Positions 8,695-17,904 of a stretch of DNA of 64,000 bases are shown in pieces. Numbering within the stretch: position 1 is the stretch's first letter; each line of letters opens with the position of its first letter. Position numbers and translations under genes: made by a program. Source of the stretch: Deltaproteobacteria bacterium ADurb.Bin207 (lineage in GTDB: Bacteria > Myxococcota_A > Polyangia > Polyangiales > Polyangiaceae); assembly GCA_002070115.1 (NCBI GenBank), contig MWCO01000028.1, positions 1 through 64,000 of the forward strand. Direction: 5' to 3'. The notes under the pieces were generated by a model. That model had not been told where the DNA came from. It searched no databases and saw only the letters and a program-made list of their open reading frames with translations.

Positions 8695-9540
8695 ATGTTG
8701 TTGCCCATTCATTATCAGAATCTTGTCGAACAGGCGTTGCTTGAAGACCTCGCGGGAGGCGACATCACGACCATGGCCACCGTTGCGCCTGACACGCGAG
8801 CGTATGCCCTCGCGGTCGCAAGAACGTCGATGGTCGCCTGCGGGGCGGATGTATTCTCCTGCGCGTTCAGGCTCGTCGATGCCACGCTGCATGCCTCGTT
8901 GCTCGTGCGCGATGGCGAGGAAGTGACGGCGGGAACGACGCTCTGGCGTGTGGAGGGATGTGCGCGCAGCATATTGATGGCCGAGCGGGTCGCCCTCAAT
9001 TTCGCGCAGCGAATGACAGGCATTGCCACGCGTACGCGGGCTTTCGTTCGCGCGATTCCTCCGGGGTTACCGACACGCATCACGGATACTCGCAAAACGA
9101 CCCCGGGCCTGCGCATCCTAGAACGCTATGCCGTTCGAAAGGGAGGTGGACATAATCACCGCGACGATCTCGCAAGCGCCGTCCTCATCAAAGACAATCA
9201 TATCGTTGCGGCGGGAGGCATCCCTGCCGCGGTGGTTCGCGCGCGAAACCACGCGCCCCATACGACCCGAATCGAAGTCGAAGTCGATACGCTCGCGCAG
9301 CTCGAAGAGGCGCTCGCAGCGGGAGCAGACATCATCCTGCTGGACAATTTCTCCTTAGAAAACACGAAACGCGCGGTGGAACTCACCCAGGGAAAGGCGC
9401 GCTTGGAAGTATCCGGAGGCGTGAATCTCGATCAAATAGCCGCCATCGCTCAACTCGGGATCGACATCATCAGCGTGGGTGGTCTTACCCACTCATCGCC
9501 CGCCGCCGACATCGGTCTCGACATGGAACTGTTGCCATGA
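8695..9540 (+). CDS. nadC: Nicotinate-nucleotide pyrophosphorylase (carboxylating)
   Basis: Quinolinate phosphoribosyltransferase, converting quinolinate and PRPP to nicotinate mononucleotide and CO2 in de novo NAD synthesis. The frame is open further upstream, but the ATG at 8695 gives the standard 281-residue length and N-terminus. Diagnostic segments include EDLAGGDITT near the start, RKTTPGLRILERYAVRKGG with the substrate-binding Arg/Lys/His residues (HNHR), DNHIVAAGG, LLDNFS and VSGGV. The stop overlaps the birA start by 4 nt (ATGA), indicating one operon. No nadA or nadB is in the window. Confidence 0.95.
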   Translation: MLLPIHYQNLVEQALLEDLAGGDITTMATVAPDTRAYALAVARTSMVACGADVFSCAFRLVDATLHASLLVRDGEEVTAGTTLWRVEGCARSILMAERVALNFAQRMTGIATRTRAFVRAIPPGLPTRITDTRKTTPGLRILERYAVRKGGGHNHRDDLASAVLIKDNHIVAAGGIPAAVVRARNHAPHTTRIEVEVDTLAQLEEALAAGADIILLDNFSLENTKRAVELTQGKARLEVSGGVNLDQIAAIAQLGIDIISVGGLTHSSPAADIGLDMELLP

Positions 9541-10313
9541 CTCCTTTCGATATCGCCTCAATAAATAAGCGATTTTCCGAAGCAGAACACTCGTATGGCA
9601 AGCCGATCTTCTACCTGGAAGAAACATCTTCCACCAATGATGAAGCGGCCATACTGGCTCGCGCTGGCGCAAGTCATGGCACAGTCGTGATCGCGGACCA
9701 TCAGCGAAAAGCGCGGGGACGTGGGGGAAAGCCCTGGTATTCGGAACCCAATACCAACCTCGCTTTCTCCCTTGTGCTTCGCCCCCGCGTGCCCATCACG
9801 CACTTGCCCGCCATCACCCTTGTCATGGGTCTGGCGGTGGCGGAAGCCGTCGAGACTTTCGTCGACGTCCCCGCGGGCATCAAGTGGCCCAACGACGTTC
9901 TGCTGCGAGGGCGAAAAGTCTCGGGAATCCTTGTGGAATCTTCCTTGTCCCAGGACCGGTGTGAGTACGTGATCGCAGGCATGGGGATCAACGTGTTGCA
10001 GCGCTCTTTCCCTTCGGCCATCGAAGCGAGAGCCACATCGATCGTGCTCGAAACCCACCGGACGGTGACTCGCGAAGAGGTATTGTGGCAAGTGATCATG
10101 AGGTTGGCGCTGCGACTCGAGTCTTTCGAAAGCGGTGCATTGCCAGAATTGATGGCGGAGGTAGCGAAGAGAGATGAAGTGAGGGGTCGAAAGGTTCAAG
10201 TAGGAGACGTGCAAGGTGTGGCGGACGGCATCGATCAGAGCGGTGAGCTGCGTGTGATTCTGAACGGAAGGGTGCAAACGGTGCGGGCGGGAGAAGTGAC
10301 GTTCGTGGACTGA
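9537..10313 (+). CDS. birA: Biotin-[acetyl-CoA-carboxylase] ligase
   Basis: The 258-residue enzyme attaches biotin to carrier proteins through biotinyl-5'-AMP. It has the catalytic loop KARGRGGKPW, the strand IKWPNDVLL with RKVSGILVE, and a small C-terminal SH3-like domain. It lacks the N-terminal helix-turn-helix of the E. coli bifunctional repressor, so it is a monofunctional ligase. Its start overlaps the nadC stop (ATGA), and a gap of about 115 nt follows, so the nadC-birA pair probably ends here. Confidence 0.95.
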   Translation: MTPFDIASINKRFSEAEHSYGKPIFYLEETSSTNDEAAILARAGASHGTVVIADHQRKARGRGGKPWYSEPNTNLAFSLVLRPRVPITHLPAITLVMGLAVAEAVETFVDVPAGIKWPNDVLLRGRKVSGILVESSLSQDRCEYVIAGMGINVLQRSFPSAIEARATSIVLETHRTVTREEVLWQVIMRLALRLESFESGALPELMAEVAKRDEVRGRKVQVGDVQGVADGIDQSGELRVILNGRVQTVRAGEVTFVD

Positions 10314-10428
10314 CGTTCAATAATATATTGTATTTACACATCTTTTTTGATTATTCGCCGCCCTTCCGGACCCTTATGCAGCAAACGGCGTCGGCAGGAG
10401 CAATCCGTGCTACACGCGCAGCGCAGTC

Positions 10429-11661
10429 ATGACGGCCGACATTTCAGGTGACAACTCGCACGCTCTTCGAGAGGCGTACATAGCGTTTACGATTCGTCTC
10501 GCATGGGCCTTGCATCGTTATGGGGCTCCTGCTCATCGGCTCGAGGAAGTATTGCAGCTCATGTCTGCTCGGTTTCATTTGCCGGGGCAGTTTTTCTCGA
10601 TGCCTACGGGGCTTCTATTTTCGTTTGGTGCCTGGGAAAACCAGCAGACGCTATTTTTGCGGGTGGAGCCGGGTGATGTGGATTTGCAGAAGCAAGTGAA
10701 GCTCGATGCTCTTGCGGAGCTGGTGGCCTTGGGCGAACTCGAACCGCGTGAAGGCGTGGAGCAAATCGAGGCCATTGTTCAGGAGCCAGCGCGGTATGGC
10801 ACCGTGTTGAGTCTGGCCTGTTATGGCCTCGCTTCCGGCGCTGCATCGCGTTTTTTTGGAGGGGGATGGCGTGAGATCGTCGTATCGTGCACGACGGGTC
10901 TGATTGTGGGAATCATGGCGATGGTGATGGCGAAGCGCACGTCGACTTCGCGCGTCTTCGAGCCTCTGGCTGCCGTGCTCTCCTCGTTGTTGGCCGCGCT
11001 TGGCGCGTGGTGGTTGGGCTCGCTATCGACTTCGATTGCGGTGCTGGGAGGTTTGATCGTTTTGGTCCCCGGCTTGACGGTGACGACTGCGCTCAACGAG
11101 CTTGCCACGAGAAACCTGATGTCCGGAACGGGTCGTCTGATGGGAGCGGTCATGATCTTTCTCGTGATGGGGGTAGGCGTTGCGTTGGGAACGCAGCTTG
11201 CGGAATTCGTTCCGGAGCGAATTGGCAGCACCATCGCACTACCGGCGTGGACCGAGGGGATTGCGTTGGCTGTCGGGTTGATCGCTTTTTCCGTCCTGTT
11301 TCGGGTGCCGATGAAAGAAACGCCGTTTACGTTTCTCGTGGGTGCCGTGATCTACGGCATTGCGCGACTCGCCACGGCGAGCACGGGAGCGGATCTTGCG
11401 GTAGGGCTCGCTGCATTCTCGCTCGGAGCCGCCGCCAATTTATATGCAAGGTTGCGTCGGCGCCCCTCGGGAATCGTATTGGTCCCTTCGTTGATGCTCC
11501 TTGTACCGGGCAGTATTGGTTTTCGAAGTCTTGTTTCGTTGCTCGAACACAACGTGCTATCCGGTGTGGAAGCCGCGTTTCGGATGATCATGGTAGGCGT
11601 ATCGCTGGTGACGGGGTTGTTGCTCGCCAATCTCGTGCTTCCTCCGCGACGCGCGTTATGA
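10429..11661 (+). CDS. ThrE-type threonine/serine exporter
   Basis: The 410-residue protein fuses the two ThrE domains. The N-terminal cytosolic part (residues ~15-125) carries the hallmark HRYGAPAHRLEEVL and the MPTGLLFSFG segment. About ten membrane helices follow (LSLACYGLASGAASRFFGGG onward), including the LVPGLTVTTALNELATRNL and LLVPGSIGFR repeats typical of the DUF1212/DUF3815 halves. Family role: export of threonine or serine driven by the proton gradient. The leader at 10314-10428 includes an AT-rich stretch that may hold the promoter. Confidence 0.85.
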   Translation: MTADISGDNSHALREAYIAFTIRLAWALHRYGAPAHRLEEVLQLMSARFHLPGQFFSMPTGLLFSFGAWENQQTLFLRVEPGDVDLQKQVKLDALAELVALGELEPREGVEQIEAIVQEPARYGTVLSLACYGLASGAASRFFGGGWREIVVSCTTGLIVGIMAMVMAKRTSTSRVFEPLAAVLSSLLAALGAWWLGSLSTSIAVLGGLIVLVPGLTVTTALNELATRNLMSGTGRLMGAVMIFLVMGVGVALGTQLAEFVPERIGSTIALPAWTEGIALAVGLIAFSVLFRVPMKETPFTFLVGAVIYGIARLATASTGADLAVGLAAFSLGAAANLYARLRRRPSGIVLVPSLMLLVPGSIGFRSLVSLLEHNVLSGVEAAFRMIMVGVSLVTGLLLANLVLPPRRAL

Positions 11662-11875
11662 CGATGATGGTTTCGGTCTGTGGCAACACGTTGAGTCTGA
11701 CCGTAACGGCAACGGCGACATGACTTTCGTTTTCGCCACCGCTTATCGAAGCACTCGCCCCCTTCGACCGAAGCCTTATGGGCCAGGGCAATGGCTCGCG
11801 CCGACGGACCTTATCATCCGTTCAGATATCACTGAGTTTTGGCGACAATCCGCGGAACGTGGTCCAATAGGCAAA

Positions 11876-12613
11876 ATGGGTCCTCGTTCTTCTCGTACCG
11901 CTTGGTTCCGTGCCGCCGTGGTTCTTTGCGCGGTTCCAATTCTCACGACTTCTTCGTTCGCGGCAGCGCAGACAGCCAAGAACGCGAGCAAGGATCCCTG
12001 TGATCCGACTTATGTTCCCAAAAAAGGGGAAACGCCTCCCGCCTGTCCAGCGGTGAAGGACTTGGTGCTCGAGCGGTCGGATGGTGCCAAACCGTTTGCG
12101 GCAACGCCGCCGCCGGTGGAAAAGCCTCCGCCCCGCGCAAAGACCACCACGCCTCCAGCGCGGGCGATCGTCAATTCACCTGCTTTTCGGATGCAACGGG
12201 ATGGGTCCTCCAAAGTCTTCGTGCAGGTGCATGGCACACCTTCCGTACGTCAGATCACAACACGAAACGGAGTGGTTTTCGTACTGACCGATTGTCGCGT
12301 ACCCGTATACAACAACCGTCATGCCTTGATGACCCATTACTTCAACACGCCCATCGCGGATGCGCGGCTGAGACAGTTCCGCAACGACGTTCATTTCAAC
12401 ATTGATCTCCGAGCCAATGCGACGCCGACGGCGAGATTGTTGGAACTGGTTCCTGGTCAGGTATCCGTACTCGAAGTGACATTCCCGCCAGGTCATTATT
12501 ATGAGTCGATTCCGAGCGATCCTCCGCGAGGCCGGAAACGGACTGCGCACGGCAGGCGATCGCGGGAAAGTCGAAGAGATGGCGGAGGCGTGCTGGGACC
12601 GCCGGCACCATAA
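11876..12613 (+). CDS. Secreted AMIN-like domain protein
   Basis: The ATG at 11876 is preferred over an upstream in-frame ATG at 11720 because it places a signal peptide at the N-terminus (SSRTAWFRAAVVLCAVPIL followed by ...SFAAAQTA). A Pro/Lys-rich spacer (residues ~30-100) precedes a ~110-residue beta-rich domain with the pattern SKVFVQVHGTPSVRQI, VFVLTDCRVPVYNNRHAL and VSVLEVTFPPGHYY. This resembles AMIN domains, which bind peptidoglycan or target envelope complexes. It lies 23 nt before an LptD-like gene, so the two likely work at the envelope together. The domain call is moderate. Confidence 0.55.
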   Translation: MGPRSSRTAWFRAAVVLCAVPILTTSSFAAAQTAKNASKDPCDPTYVPKKGETPPACPAVKDLVLERSDGAKPFAATPPPVEKPPPRAKTTTPPARAIVNSPAFRMQRDGSSKVFVQVHGTPSVRQITTRNGVVFVLTDCRVPVYNNRHALMTHYFNTPIADARLRQFRNDVHFNIDLRANATPTARLLELVPGQVSVLEVTFPPGHYYESIPSDPPRGRKRTAHGRRSRESRRDGGGVLGPPAP

Positions 12614-12636
12614 AGGGATAGGACGCCACATCGCTG

Positions 12637-14466
12637 ATGATCGCATGCCTTGCGTGTAGGCGTTGGACCATGATGGGGACGGTGCTTGGTTTGGGTTTCG
12701 TCGCGCCCGTTTCTCTGGCCCAAGAGCAGCCTCTTTGCCTGGAATTTCAGGCAGATCGTGCCAAAATCGACCTTTCCACCCGTCGCCTCGAGTTGCAAGG
12801 TCATGTATCGGTGCAGGCGGGCAAGTACGGGCTCCACGCCGAATCTTTGCAGCTCGGAAAACAAGAAGAAAGCTTGCAAGTGGTTGGGCCCGCCACCTTG
12901 ACGTTATGTCCGTGTGATCGCGCGCCCATCGAGCTGGATTTCGATCGTGCAACCCTCGAGTTCGCCGGAGATATCACCATGACCAGCCCTACCTTGCGGG
13001 TGGGGGATACGCCTGTGTTTTGGCTTCCTTGGGTCTGGTTTCGTTCCTGGGACCAACCGGGATTGCTCCCCCCAAAACTGGCCTGGAGAGGGGATGGGGG
13101 CCTTCTGTTGGGCCCTGGGTTCCATCTGCCGTGGAAGGATGGTGTCGGACAGCCAGCTCATCTAGACCTATACATATCCGGATATACCCGAGGAGGCTTC
13201 GAACTGGAGTCTTCGATCACGACGACTCGATCCCGTACCAACATGCGCTTCGACCGAATGCATGGCGATCTCGTGCGTCTCGAGTCCGAGGGATCCCAAC
13301 CGAGTGCTGGGCCCGGGGGACTCACCTGGCGTGTGGATACGGTGGGAGGTTCTCGGGGCGTGACGGGATTGATCGACATCCGAGAGGCGTATCGTCCATT
13401 CGATGAAGCGGCTGCTCATGTGGAGGTTCAGCCGTCTTCCTATTCATGGCTGTACGCCGGGGTGGCAGGCACGGGCATTCGCGGTCGCGATCGATTGCAT
13501 TGGGGACCGTCGTTGCTGGCGCATGCAGGAGGAGCCCTTGGCATCCACAGTGGGTGGGAGGCATCCGGAAAGGTGCGTGTGCTCGATGATGCAAACCAGG
13601 ATGCCGCTCATCTCACCATGGTACGAGCGCGCTGGTTTGCGGCTCCCATCCTCGGGCCTTCGAAGATATCCGTGGACGGGCAATCCATCGCGCGTTCACT
13701 ATCCTTATACGGACACTCATCGATGGATGTCGTTGCCTGGTCCACCTCGGAAGCCTCCTTTCCTTTCGCGAGATCCTATGCCTCCACGGTTCACCTCATC
13801 GAACCGTTCGTTCGAGTCGTGGGACTATCGTCCGCGCGCACCGCGGAGCCGTCCATGGCGCTGCTTCCGCCAGCGATCGCCGGGGGCAGCCGGTGGACCG
13901 CAACCGTGGGAATACGGTCCGACCTGGGTCCGCCGGGGGCGAGCCGGGGCTTTCGATGGGAGGCTTTGGCGGGTAAGCTAGGGGATTTCGAAGGAAATAC
14001 CATAGATTCGGCTGTCGTGGCGCGCGCCGGGCTGGTGCAGGATTGGGTGACGATTCAGGCACAAGCCGCTGTGTTGACGCGGAGCGAATACCAGCGCGCG
14101 TTCCTCCTCGCTCGCACTTCGGTGGGAGGCATGCATTCCGCGAAAGCAAATATCGACATCGCCTCTCGTTCCAACACTGACCCCGTGGATGCGGCGGCGT
14201 TCGAGCCTTCCACCCAAATCGCAAACCCCTGTGGCGTGCTATCCCAATCGGGTACATCTTTGTCCGTCGGAGGGCATCTCCCGCTAGGCTCCACGATTCG
14301 AGCGGAGGTCATGAGCGATTGGGATTTAGGGGAAAAAGCCTGGTTATCCACCGGTTCCGGGCTGGTGCTGGAGCATCCCTGCGGCTGTTTGCAGGGACGT
14401 GCATGGGTGAGTCGTCGCGTGGGAAGGGAAGGGACGGATGCGTGGCTGGCCCTCGAACTCCAATGA
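12637..14466 (+). CDS. LptD/OstA-like outer-membrane protein
   Basis: The 609-residue protein has a signal peptide (start at 12637, or Met at 12670: MMGTVLGLGFVAPVSLA). The N-terminal ~110 residues form an OstA/LptA-like jellyroll repeat: QADRAKIDLSTRRLELQGHV, then GKYGLHAESLQLG and PIELDFDRATLEF. The segment TPVFWLPWVWFR next to a Gly-rich LLGPGFHLPW matches the LptD junction where the barrel begins. The rest alternates as beta-strands. LptD inserts lipopolysaccharide into the outer leaflet. At ~610 residues it is shorter than the E. coli protein, and it could be a paralogue with another lipid or glycan cargo. Confidence 0.6.
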   Translation: MIACLACRRWTMMGTVLGLGFVAPVSLAQEQPLCLEFQADRAKIDLSTRRLELQGHVSVQAGKYGLHAESLQLGKQEESLQVVGPATLTLCPCDRAPIELDFDRATLEFAGDITMTSPTLRVGDTPVFWLPWVWFRSWDQPGLLPPKLAWRGDGGLLLGPGFHLPWKDGVGQPAHLDLYISGYTRGGFELESSITTTRSRTNMRFDRMHGDLVRLESEGSQPSAGPGGLTWRVDTVGGSRGVTGLIDIREAYRPFDEAAAHVEVQPSSYSWLYAGVAGTGIRGRDRLHWGPSLLAHAGGALGIHSGWEASGKVRVLDDANQDAAHLTMVRARWFAAPILGPSKISVDGQSIARSLSLYGHSSMDVVAWSTSEASFPFARSYASTVHLIEPFVRVVGLSSARTAEPSMALLPPAIAGGSRWTATVGIRSDLGPPGASRGFRWEALAGKLGDFEGNTIDSAVVARAGLVQDWVTIQAQAAVLTRSEYQRAFLLARTSVGGMHSAKANIDIASRSNTDPVDAAAFEPSTQIANPCGVLSQSGTSLSVGGHLPLGSTIRAEVMSDWDLGEKAWLSTGSGLVLEHPCGCLQGRAWVSRRVGREGTDAWLALELQ

Positions 14467-14587
14467 GCAAAGAAGACCGGAACTTCGTCTGTCACGACGT
14501 GCGTTTGCGTGGCCGTCGTGGCGCCCTTGCTTCTGATGAAGTATTTTCAGTTCTCTCCATTCATCTTGCGAGCCGTCGAGGAGGCTT

Positions 14588-16282
14588 ATGAAAACCATCC
14601 GACCACCATGGTCCGAATCCGCACCAACACCCGGCTCGTTTCGCTCCATCGCGAAGTACGGAAATCCTCGGGCATTCAAGCATCCCAGCGATGCGTGGGT
14701 GCGCATGATGATGCAAGAGTTCGGGATGACCGAGGATGATTTCCTCCAGCGCAGGCAGGAAGGGCTTGAATCTGTCGTGGTGGATAAACCATCGAGGTTA
14801 TCCGAGGCGCAACTCAATGCCCTTGCCGCGATCGTGGGGGACGTCAACGTAGCGGTAGATGATTATAGCCGTGTTCGTTATGCCTCCGGCAAGACGGCGG
14901 AAGAGATCTTGGAACTCAGACACGGGGTGGTTCGTGAAATCGCGGATGCGGTCGTGCATCCCCGCGACAAGGGTGACGTGCAAAAGCTCGTGGAGTTTTG
15001 TGCCAGGGAGCGTATTGCCATCACGCCCTATGGCGCTGGTTCGTCTGTCAACTTCGGATGTCGTCCCTACGCGGGCGGAATATCGCTCGCGTTGGGAACG
15101 CATATGAACGCGGTGCTCGAAATCAATGAAGTCAATCAAACCGCTCGCGTGCAACCGGGAATTCTGGGTCCCGCCTATGAATCTGCCTTACAAAACGCAC
15201 CCGAGCGCTTCGGTTGTCAGCGTCGATACACATGCGGGCACTTCCCTCAATCGTTCGAGTATTCCTCGGTGGGAGGTTGGATCGTCACGCTCGGATCGGG
15301 GCAAGCATCGACCTATTACGGCGATGCTTACGACCTTGTATTTAGCCAGGAGTACGTGACGCCGGCGGGTAGTTTTCGAACCATCGAGGTGCCTGCAACC
15401 GCGACGGGGCCAAGGATCAACGACATCATGAAGGGCTCGGAAGGAGCGTTTGGGGTTTTGGTCGAGGCCACGATGAAGATCTTCCGATATGCGCCGGACA
15501 ATCGTGCGCGATTGGGATTCATGTATCCATCATGGGAAGCGGCGGTCGATGCCAGTCGGCAGATCATGCAAGGCGAATTTGGGTTTCCGGCGGTGTATCG
15601 GATCTCCGATCCCGAAGAGACCGACCGCGGGCTCAAGCTCTATGGGGTGCCAGGATTCGCGGATCCGCTGCTGGAACGATTGGGTTTCGAACCGATGAAA
15701 CGCTCCCTGTGTCTGGCCTCGGTCGAAGGCGATCGCGACTACACACGCCTTGTGTCGCGAAAGATCAAACAGATCGCCAAACGACATGGGGCGATATCGC
15801 TGGGAAGCATCGCGATGAAAATGTGGGAGCGCACGCGCTACGCCGAACCTTATATGCGCGACGATCTCAATGATTTCGGGATTTTGATCGACACGTTGGA
15901 AGCGGGCGTCACGTGGGACAATCTGCATCGCCTGCATCAGGGCGTCCGATCCTTCGTGAAAAGTCGCCCGGCAACGATGTGCATGACGCACGCATCGCAT
16001 TTCTATCCACAGGGAACGAATCTATATTTCATCTTTCTCGCCCGTATGGACCTCGAGGAGTACGTGGCGTTTCAAACGAAAATTATCGATAAAATCGTCG
16101 AAAACGGGGGTACCCTGAGCCATCATCATGGGGTGGGACGGCTCCTGGCGCCGTGGATGAACGAACATCTTGGCGTCGAGCAGATGGCAATCCTTCGCGC
16201 GATCAAACGTCATTTCGATCCGGACAACATCATGAATCCAGGGGGACAGCTCGGGCTCGATGAAATTCCGCCGAGGCGTTGA
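14588..16282 (+). CDS. Alkyldihydroxyacetonephosphate synthase-type FAD enzyme
   Basis: The 564-residue protein belongs to the VAO/FAD-linked oxidase family. The FAD-binding PP-loop is TPYGAGSSVNFG, followed by HFPQSFEYSSVGGW with the GDAYDLV segment, which closely mirrors alkylglycerone-phosphate synthase. The C-terminal SHHHGVGRLLAPW carries the His cluster that in AGPS contacts substrate. AGPS swaps the acyl chain of acyl-DHAP for a fatty alcohol, the step that creates ether lipids, which myxobacteria use in development. Its place just upstream of a molybdenum hydroxylase operon leaves open that it oxidises a hydroxy acid instead. Family confident, substrate not. Confidence 0.7.
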   Translation: MKTIRPPWSESAPTPGSFRSIAKYGNPRAFKHPSDAWVRMMMQEFGMTEDDFLQRRQEGLESVVVDKPSRLSEAQLNALAAIVGDVNVAVDDYSRVRYASGKTAEEILELRHGVVREIADAVVHPRDKGDVQKLVEFCARERIAITPYGAGSSVNFGCRPYAGGISLALGTHMNAVLEINEVNQTARVQPGILGPAYESALQNAPERFGCQRRYTCGHFPQSFEYSSVGGWIVTLGSGQASTYYGDAYDLVFSQEYVTPAGSFRTIEVPATATGPRINDIMKGSEGAFGVLVEATMKIFRYAPDNRARLGFMYPSWEAAVDASRQIMQGEFGFPAVYRISDPEETDRGLKLYGVPGFADPLLERLGFEPMKRSLCLASVEGDRDYTRLVSRKIKQIAKRHGAISLGSIAMKMWERTRYAEPYMRDDLNDFGILIDTLEAGVTWDNLHRLHQGVRSFVKSRPATMCMTHASHFYPQGTNLYFIFLARMDLEEYVAFQTKIIDKIVENGGTLSHHHGVGRLLAPWMNEHLGVEQMAILRAIKRHFDPDNIMNPGGQLGLDEIPPRR

Positions 16283-16589
16283 CCCATCGATGCGGTCTCG
16301 GACACCGTTGCGCGGTTGATCGCGAAAACGTGGTATTTCCAGGTTTATCTCACACGTCGTGGGGCGAAGGGCTCGAGAATGTCGCAAGCCGCAATCCACG
16401 AAGGGCCTGTGTATCGTTCGAAGGAGCGAATCACCCCAACCGTGGGAAATTCCATCGCTGCTCGCGGATTGGGCTGCCATCCAAGGTTTCGGGGATGGCT
16501 TTTGTCCGTGCTGCTTCGAGCGTTGGGTGTTGGTTTCGAGCCTGGCGCGCTCGTGGTATGAAGCGTCTTTCCTCTCTCATGGTGCCAAC
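16283..16589. other. 307-bp intergenic region before the molybdenum hydroxylase operon
   Basis: No supported gene. A frame in phase with the downstream FAD subunit is open from 16359, but its translation (rich in Arg, Ser and Cys) does not resemble the family, so it is treated as leader. It probably contains the promoter for the CoxM-CoxS-CoxL-FdrA-DUF1116 operon; no clear sigma70 hexamers were recognised. Confidence 0.4.
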
Positions 16590-17414
16590 ATGAATTTCGC
16601 ATACGAGAAACCAACAACCGCGCAAGCGTTGTCGAGGTTGCTCGAGCAAGGTGGGGCCGGCGCGAGCCTTCTCGCTGGCGGAACGGACTTGCTCGTGCAG
16701 CTTCGAGGCCGTCTCATCGAACCCAAGCTCGTCATCGATCTCAAGGGTGTCGAGGAATTGTCACGTCTTGACCATCACGACGATGGCAGTGTGACGATTG
16801 GAGCCACGGTGACAGCCAACCGAGTCATCGATGACAAGCGATTGTCAGGTGCGATGGCGGCGCTTCCCCACGCGTGCTCGCATATTGCGGCCTTTGCGAT
16901 CCGCAATCGCGCCACGATCGCGGGAAATATTGCGAACGCTTCTCCTTGTGCCGATTCCGTACCGCCCCTTTGCGTGCTCGATGCGGAGGTGGAGCTACGA
17001 ACGACCACCGCGACGCGTCGTCTTTCACTACCCGCGTTCATTCGCGGTGTTCGGGCCACGGTGCGTGCAAAAAACGAATACATCGCGGCCATTCACGTTC
17101 CCGCGCAACCCAAAGGAACGCGCTCGTTCTTCCGGAAACACCAGCGCGTGCGAGGTCATGATCTAGCCCTGGCCAACGCCGCGCTTCTTCATGATCCGGA
17201 GCGAAAACGATTGCGTGTAGCCATTGGTTCGTGCAGTCCAGCCCCGGTGGTCGTCGTGCTCGATGACCTATTCGAATCGCTCGATGCCCAGGAAGCGGCT
17301 CGTCGATGCATGGCCGCCATTATTCCCATTTCCGACGTTCGTGCGAGCGCAGAGTACCGAACCGATATGACTGGTGTGCTCGTTCGTCGTCTTTTCGACG
17401 ACTTGAAAGCGTGA
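16590..17414 (+). CDS. Molybdenum hydroxylase FAD subunit (CoxM/XdhB type)
   Basis: The 274-residue medium subunit of a xanthine dehydrogenase-family enzyme. The start at 16590 is chosen because the family begins with MNFAYEKPTTAQALSRLL. It shows the FAD-binding motifs LLAGGTDLLVQLRG (residues ~25-38) and TIAGNIANASPCADSVP (~108-125), and a C-terminal CO-dehydrogenase flavoprotein domain ending in RTDMTGVLVRRL. The FAD takes electrons from the 2Fe-2S subunit and passes them to NAD+ or another acceptor. The next gene begins 10 nt downstream, so the three subunits are translated from one message. Confidence 0.9.
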   Translation: MNFAYEKPTTAQALSRLLEQGGAGASLLAGGTDLLVQLRGRLIEPKLVIDLKGVEELSRLDHHDDGSVTIGATVTANRVIDDKRLSGAMAALPHACSHIAAFAIRNRATIAGNIANASPCADSVPPLCVLDAEVELRTTTATRRLSLPAFIRGVRATVRAKNEYIAAIHVPAQPKGTRSFFRKHQRVRGHDLALANAALLHDPERKRLRVAIGSCSPAPVVVVLDDLFESLDAQEAARRCMAAIIPISDVRASAEYRTDMTGVLVRRLFDDLKA

Positions 17415-17424
17415 GGAGGCAGCG

Positions 17425-17904
17425 ATGGAGTATGACATCGAAGTCACCGTCAACGACGTGCGTTACAAGGCCCGAATTCCTGCCAGCTTCACGCTCCTTC
17501 AGCTTCTTCGGGACGTGCTTCATTTGACGGGCACGAAGGAGGGCTGTGGGATTGGGGAGTGCGGAGCATGCTCGGTCGTATTCAACGGCGAGTTAGTCAA
17601 CGCTTGTCTGGTTCTTGGCGTAGAGGCCAATGGGGCCACTCTTCGCACCATCGAGGGAGAAGCGAAGGGCGAGCAACTCAGCGATCTTCAACGATCTTTC
17701 ATCAAACACCATGCAGCGCAGTGTGGTTTTTGCACGCCAGCGATGATTCTGACGGCCGGGGATTTGCTTCGCCGCATTCCTACGCCGACCGATGAACAAA
17801 TCATCGAGGGCATTGCGGGCAATTTGTGCCGATGCACGGGATACGAAGCCATTGTGGATGCCATTCGTGAGGTAGCTCGCGATGCTAAGGGAGGTGCCAA
17901 GTGA
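17425..17904 (+). CDS. Molybdenum hydroxylase 2Fe-2S subunit (CoxS/XdhC type)
   Basis: The 159-residue small subunit holds both iron-sulphur clusters of the enzyme. The plant-type 2Fe-2S ligands are in CGIGECGACSVVFNG and a later Cys in NACLV. The all-helical C-terminal domain has CGFCTPAMILTAGDLL and GNLCRCTGYEAI for the second cluster. This cysteine set is complete, so electron transfer should be functional. A good ribosome binding site (GAGGAGGCAGCG in part) precedes the ATG. Its stop overlaps the GTG start of the large subunit. Confidence 0.95.
   Translation: MEYDIEVTVNDVRYKARIPASFTLLQLLRDVLHLTGTKEGCGIGECGACSVVFNGELVNACLVLGVEANGATLRTIEGEAKGEQLSDLQRSFIKHHAAQCGFCTPAMILTAGDLLRRIPTPTDEQIIEGIAGNLCRCTGYEAIVDAIREVARDAKGGAK

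Noticed and set aside
16359-16589. N-terminal extension of the hydroxylase FAD subunit
   Set aside because: The extra 77 residues have no similarity to the family, and the family N-terminus begins at 16590.
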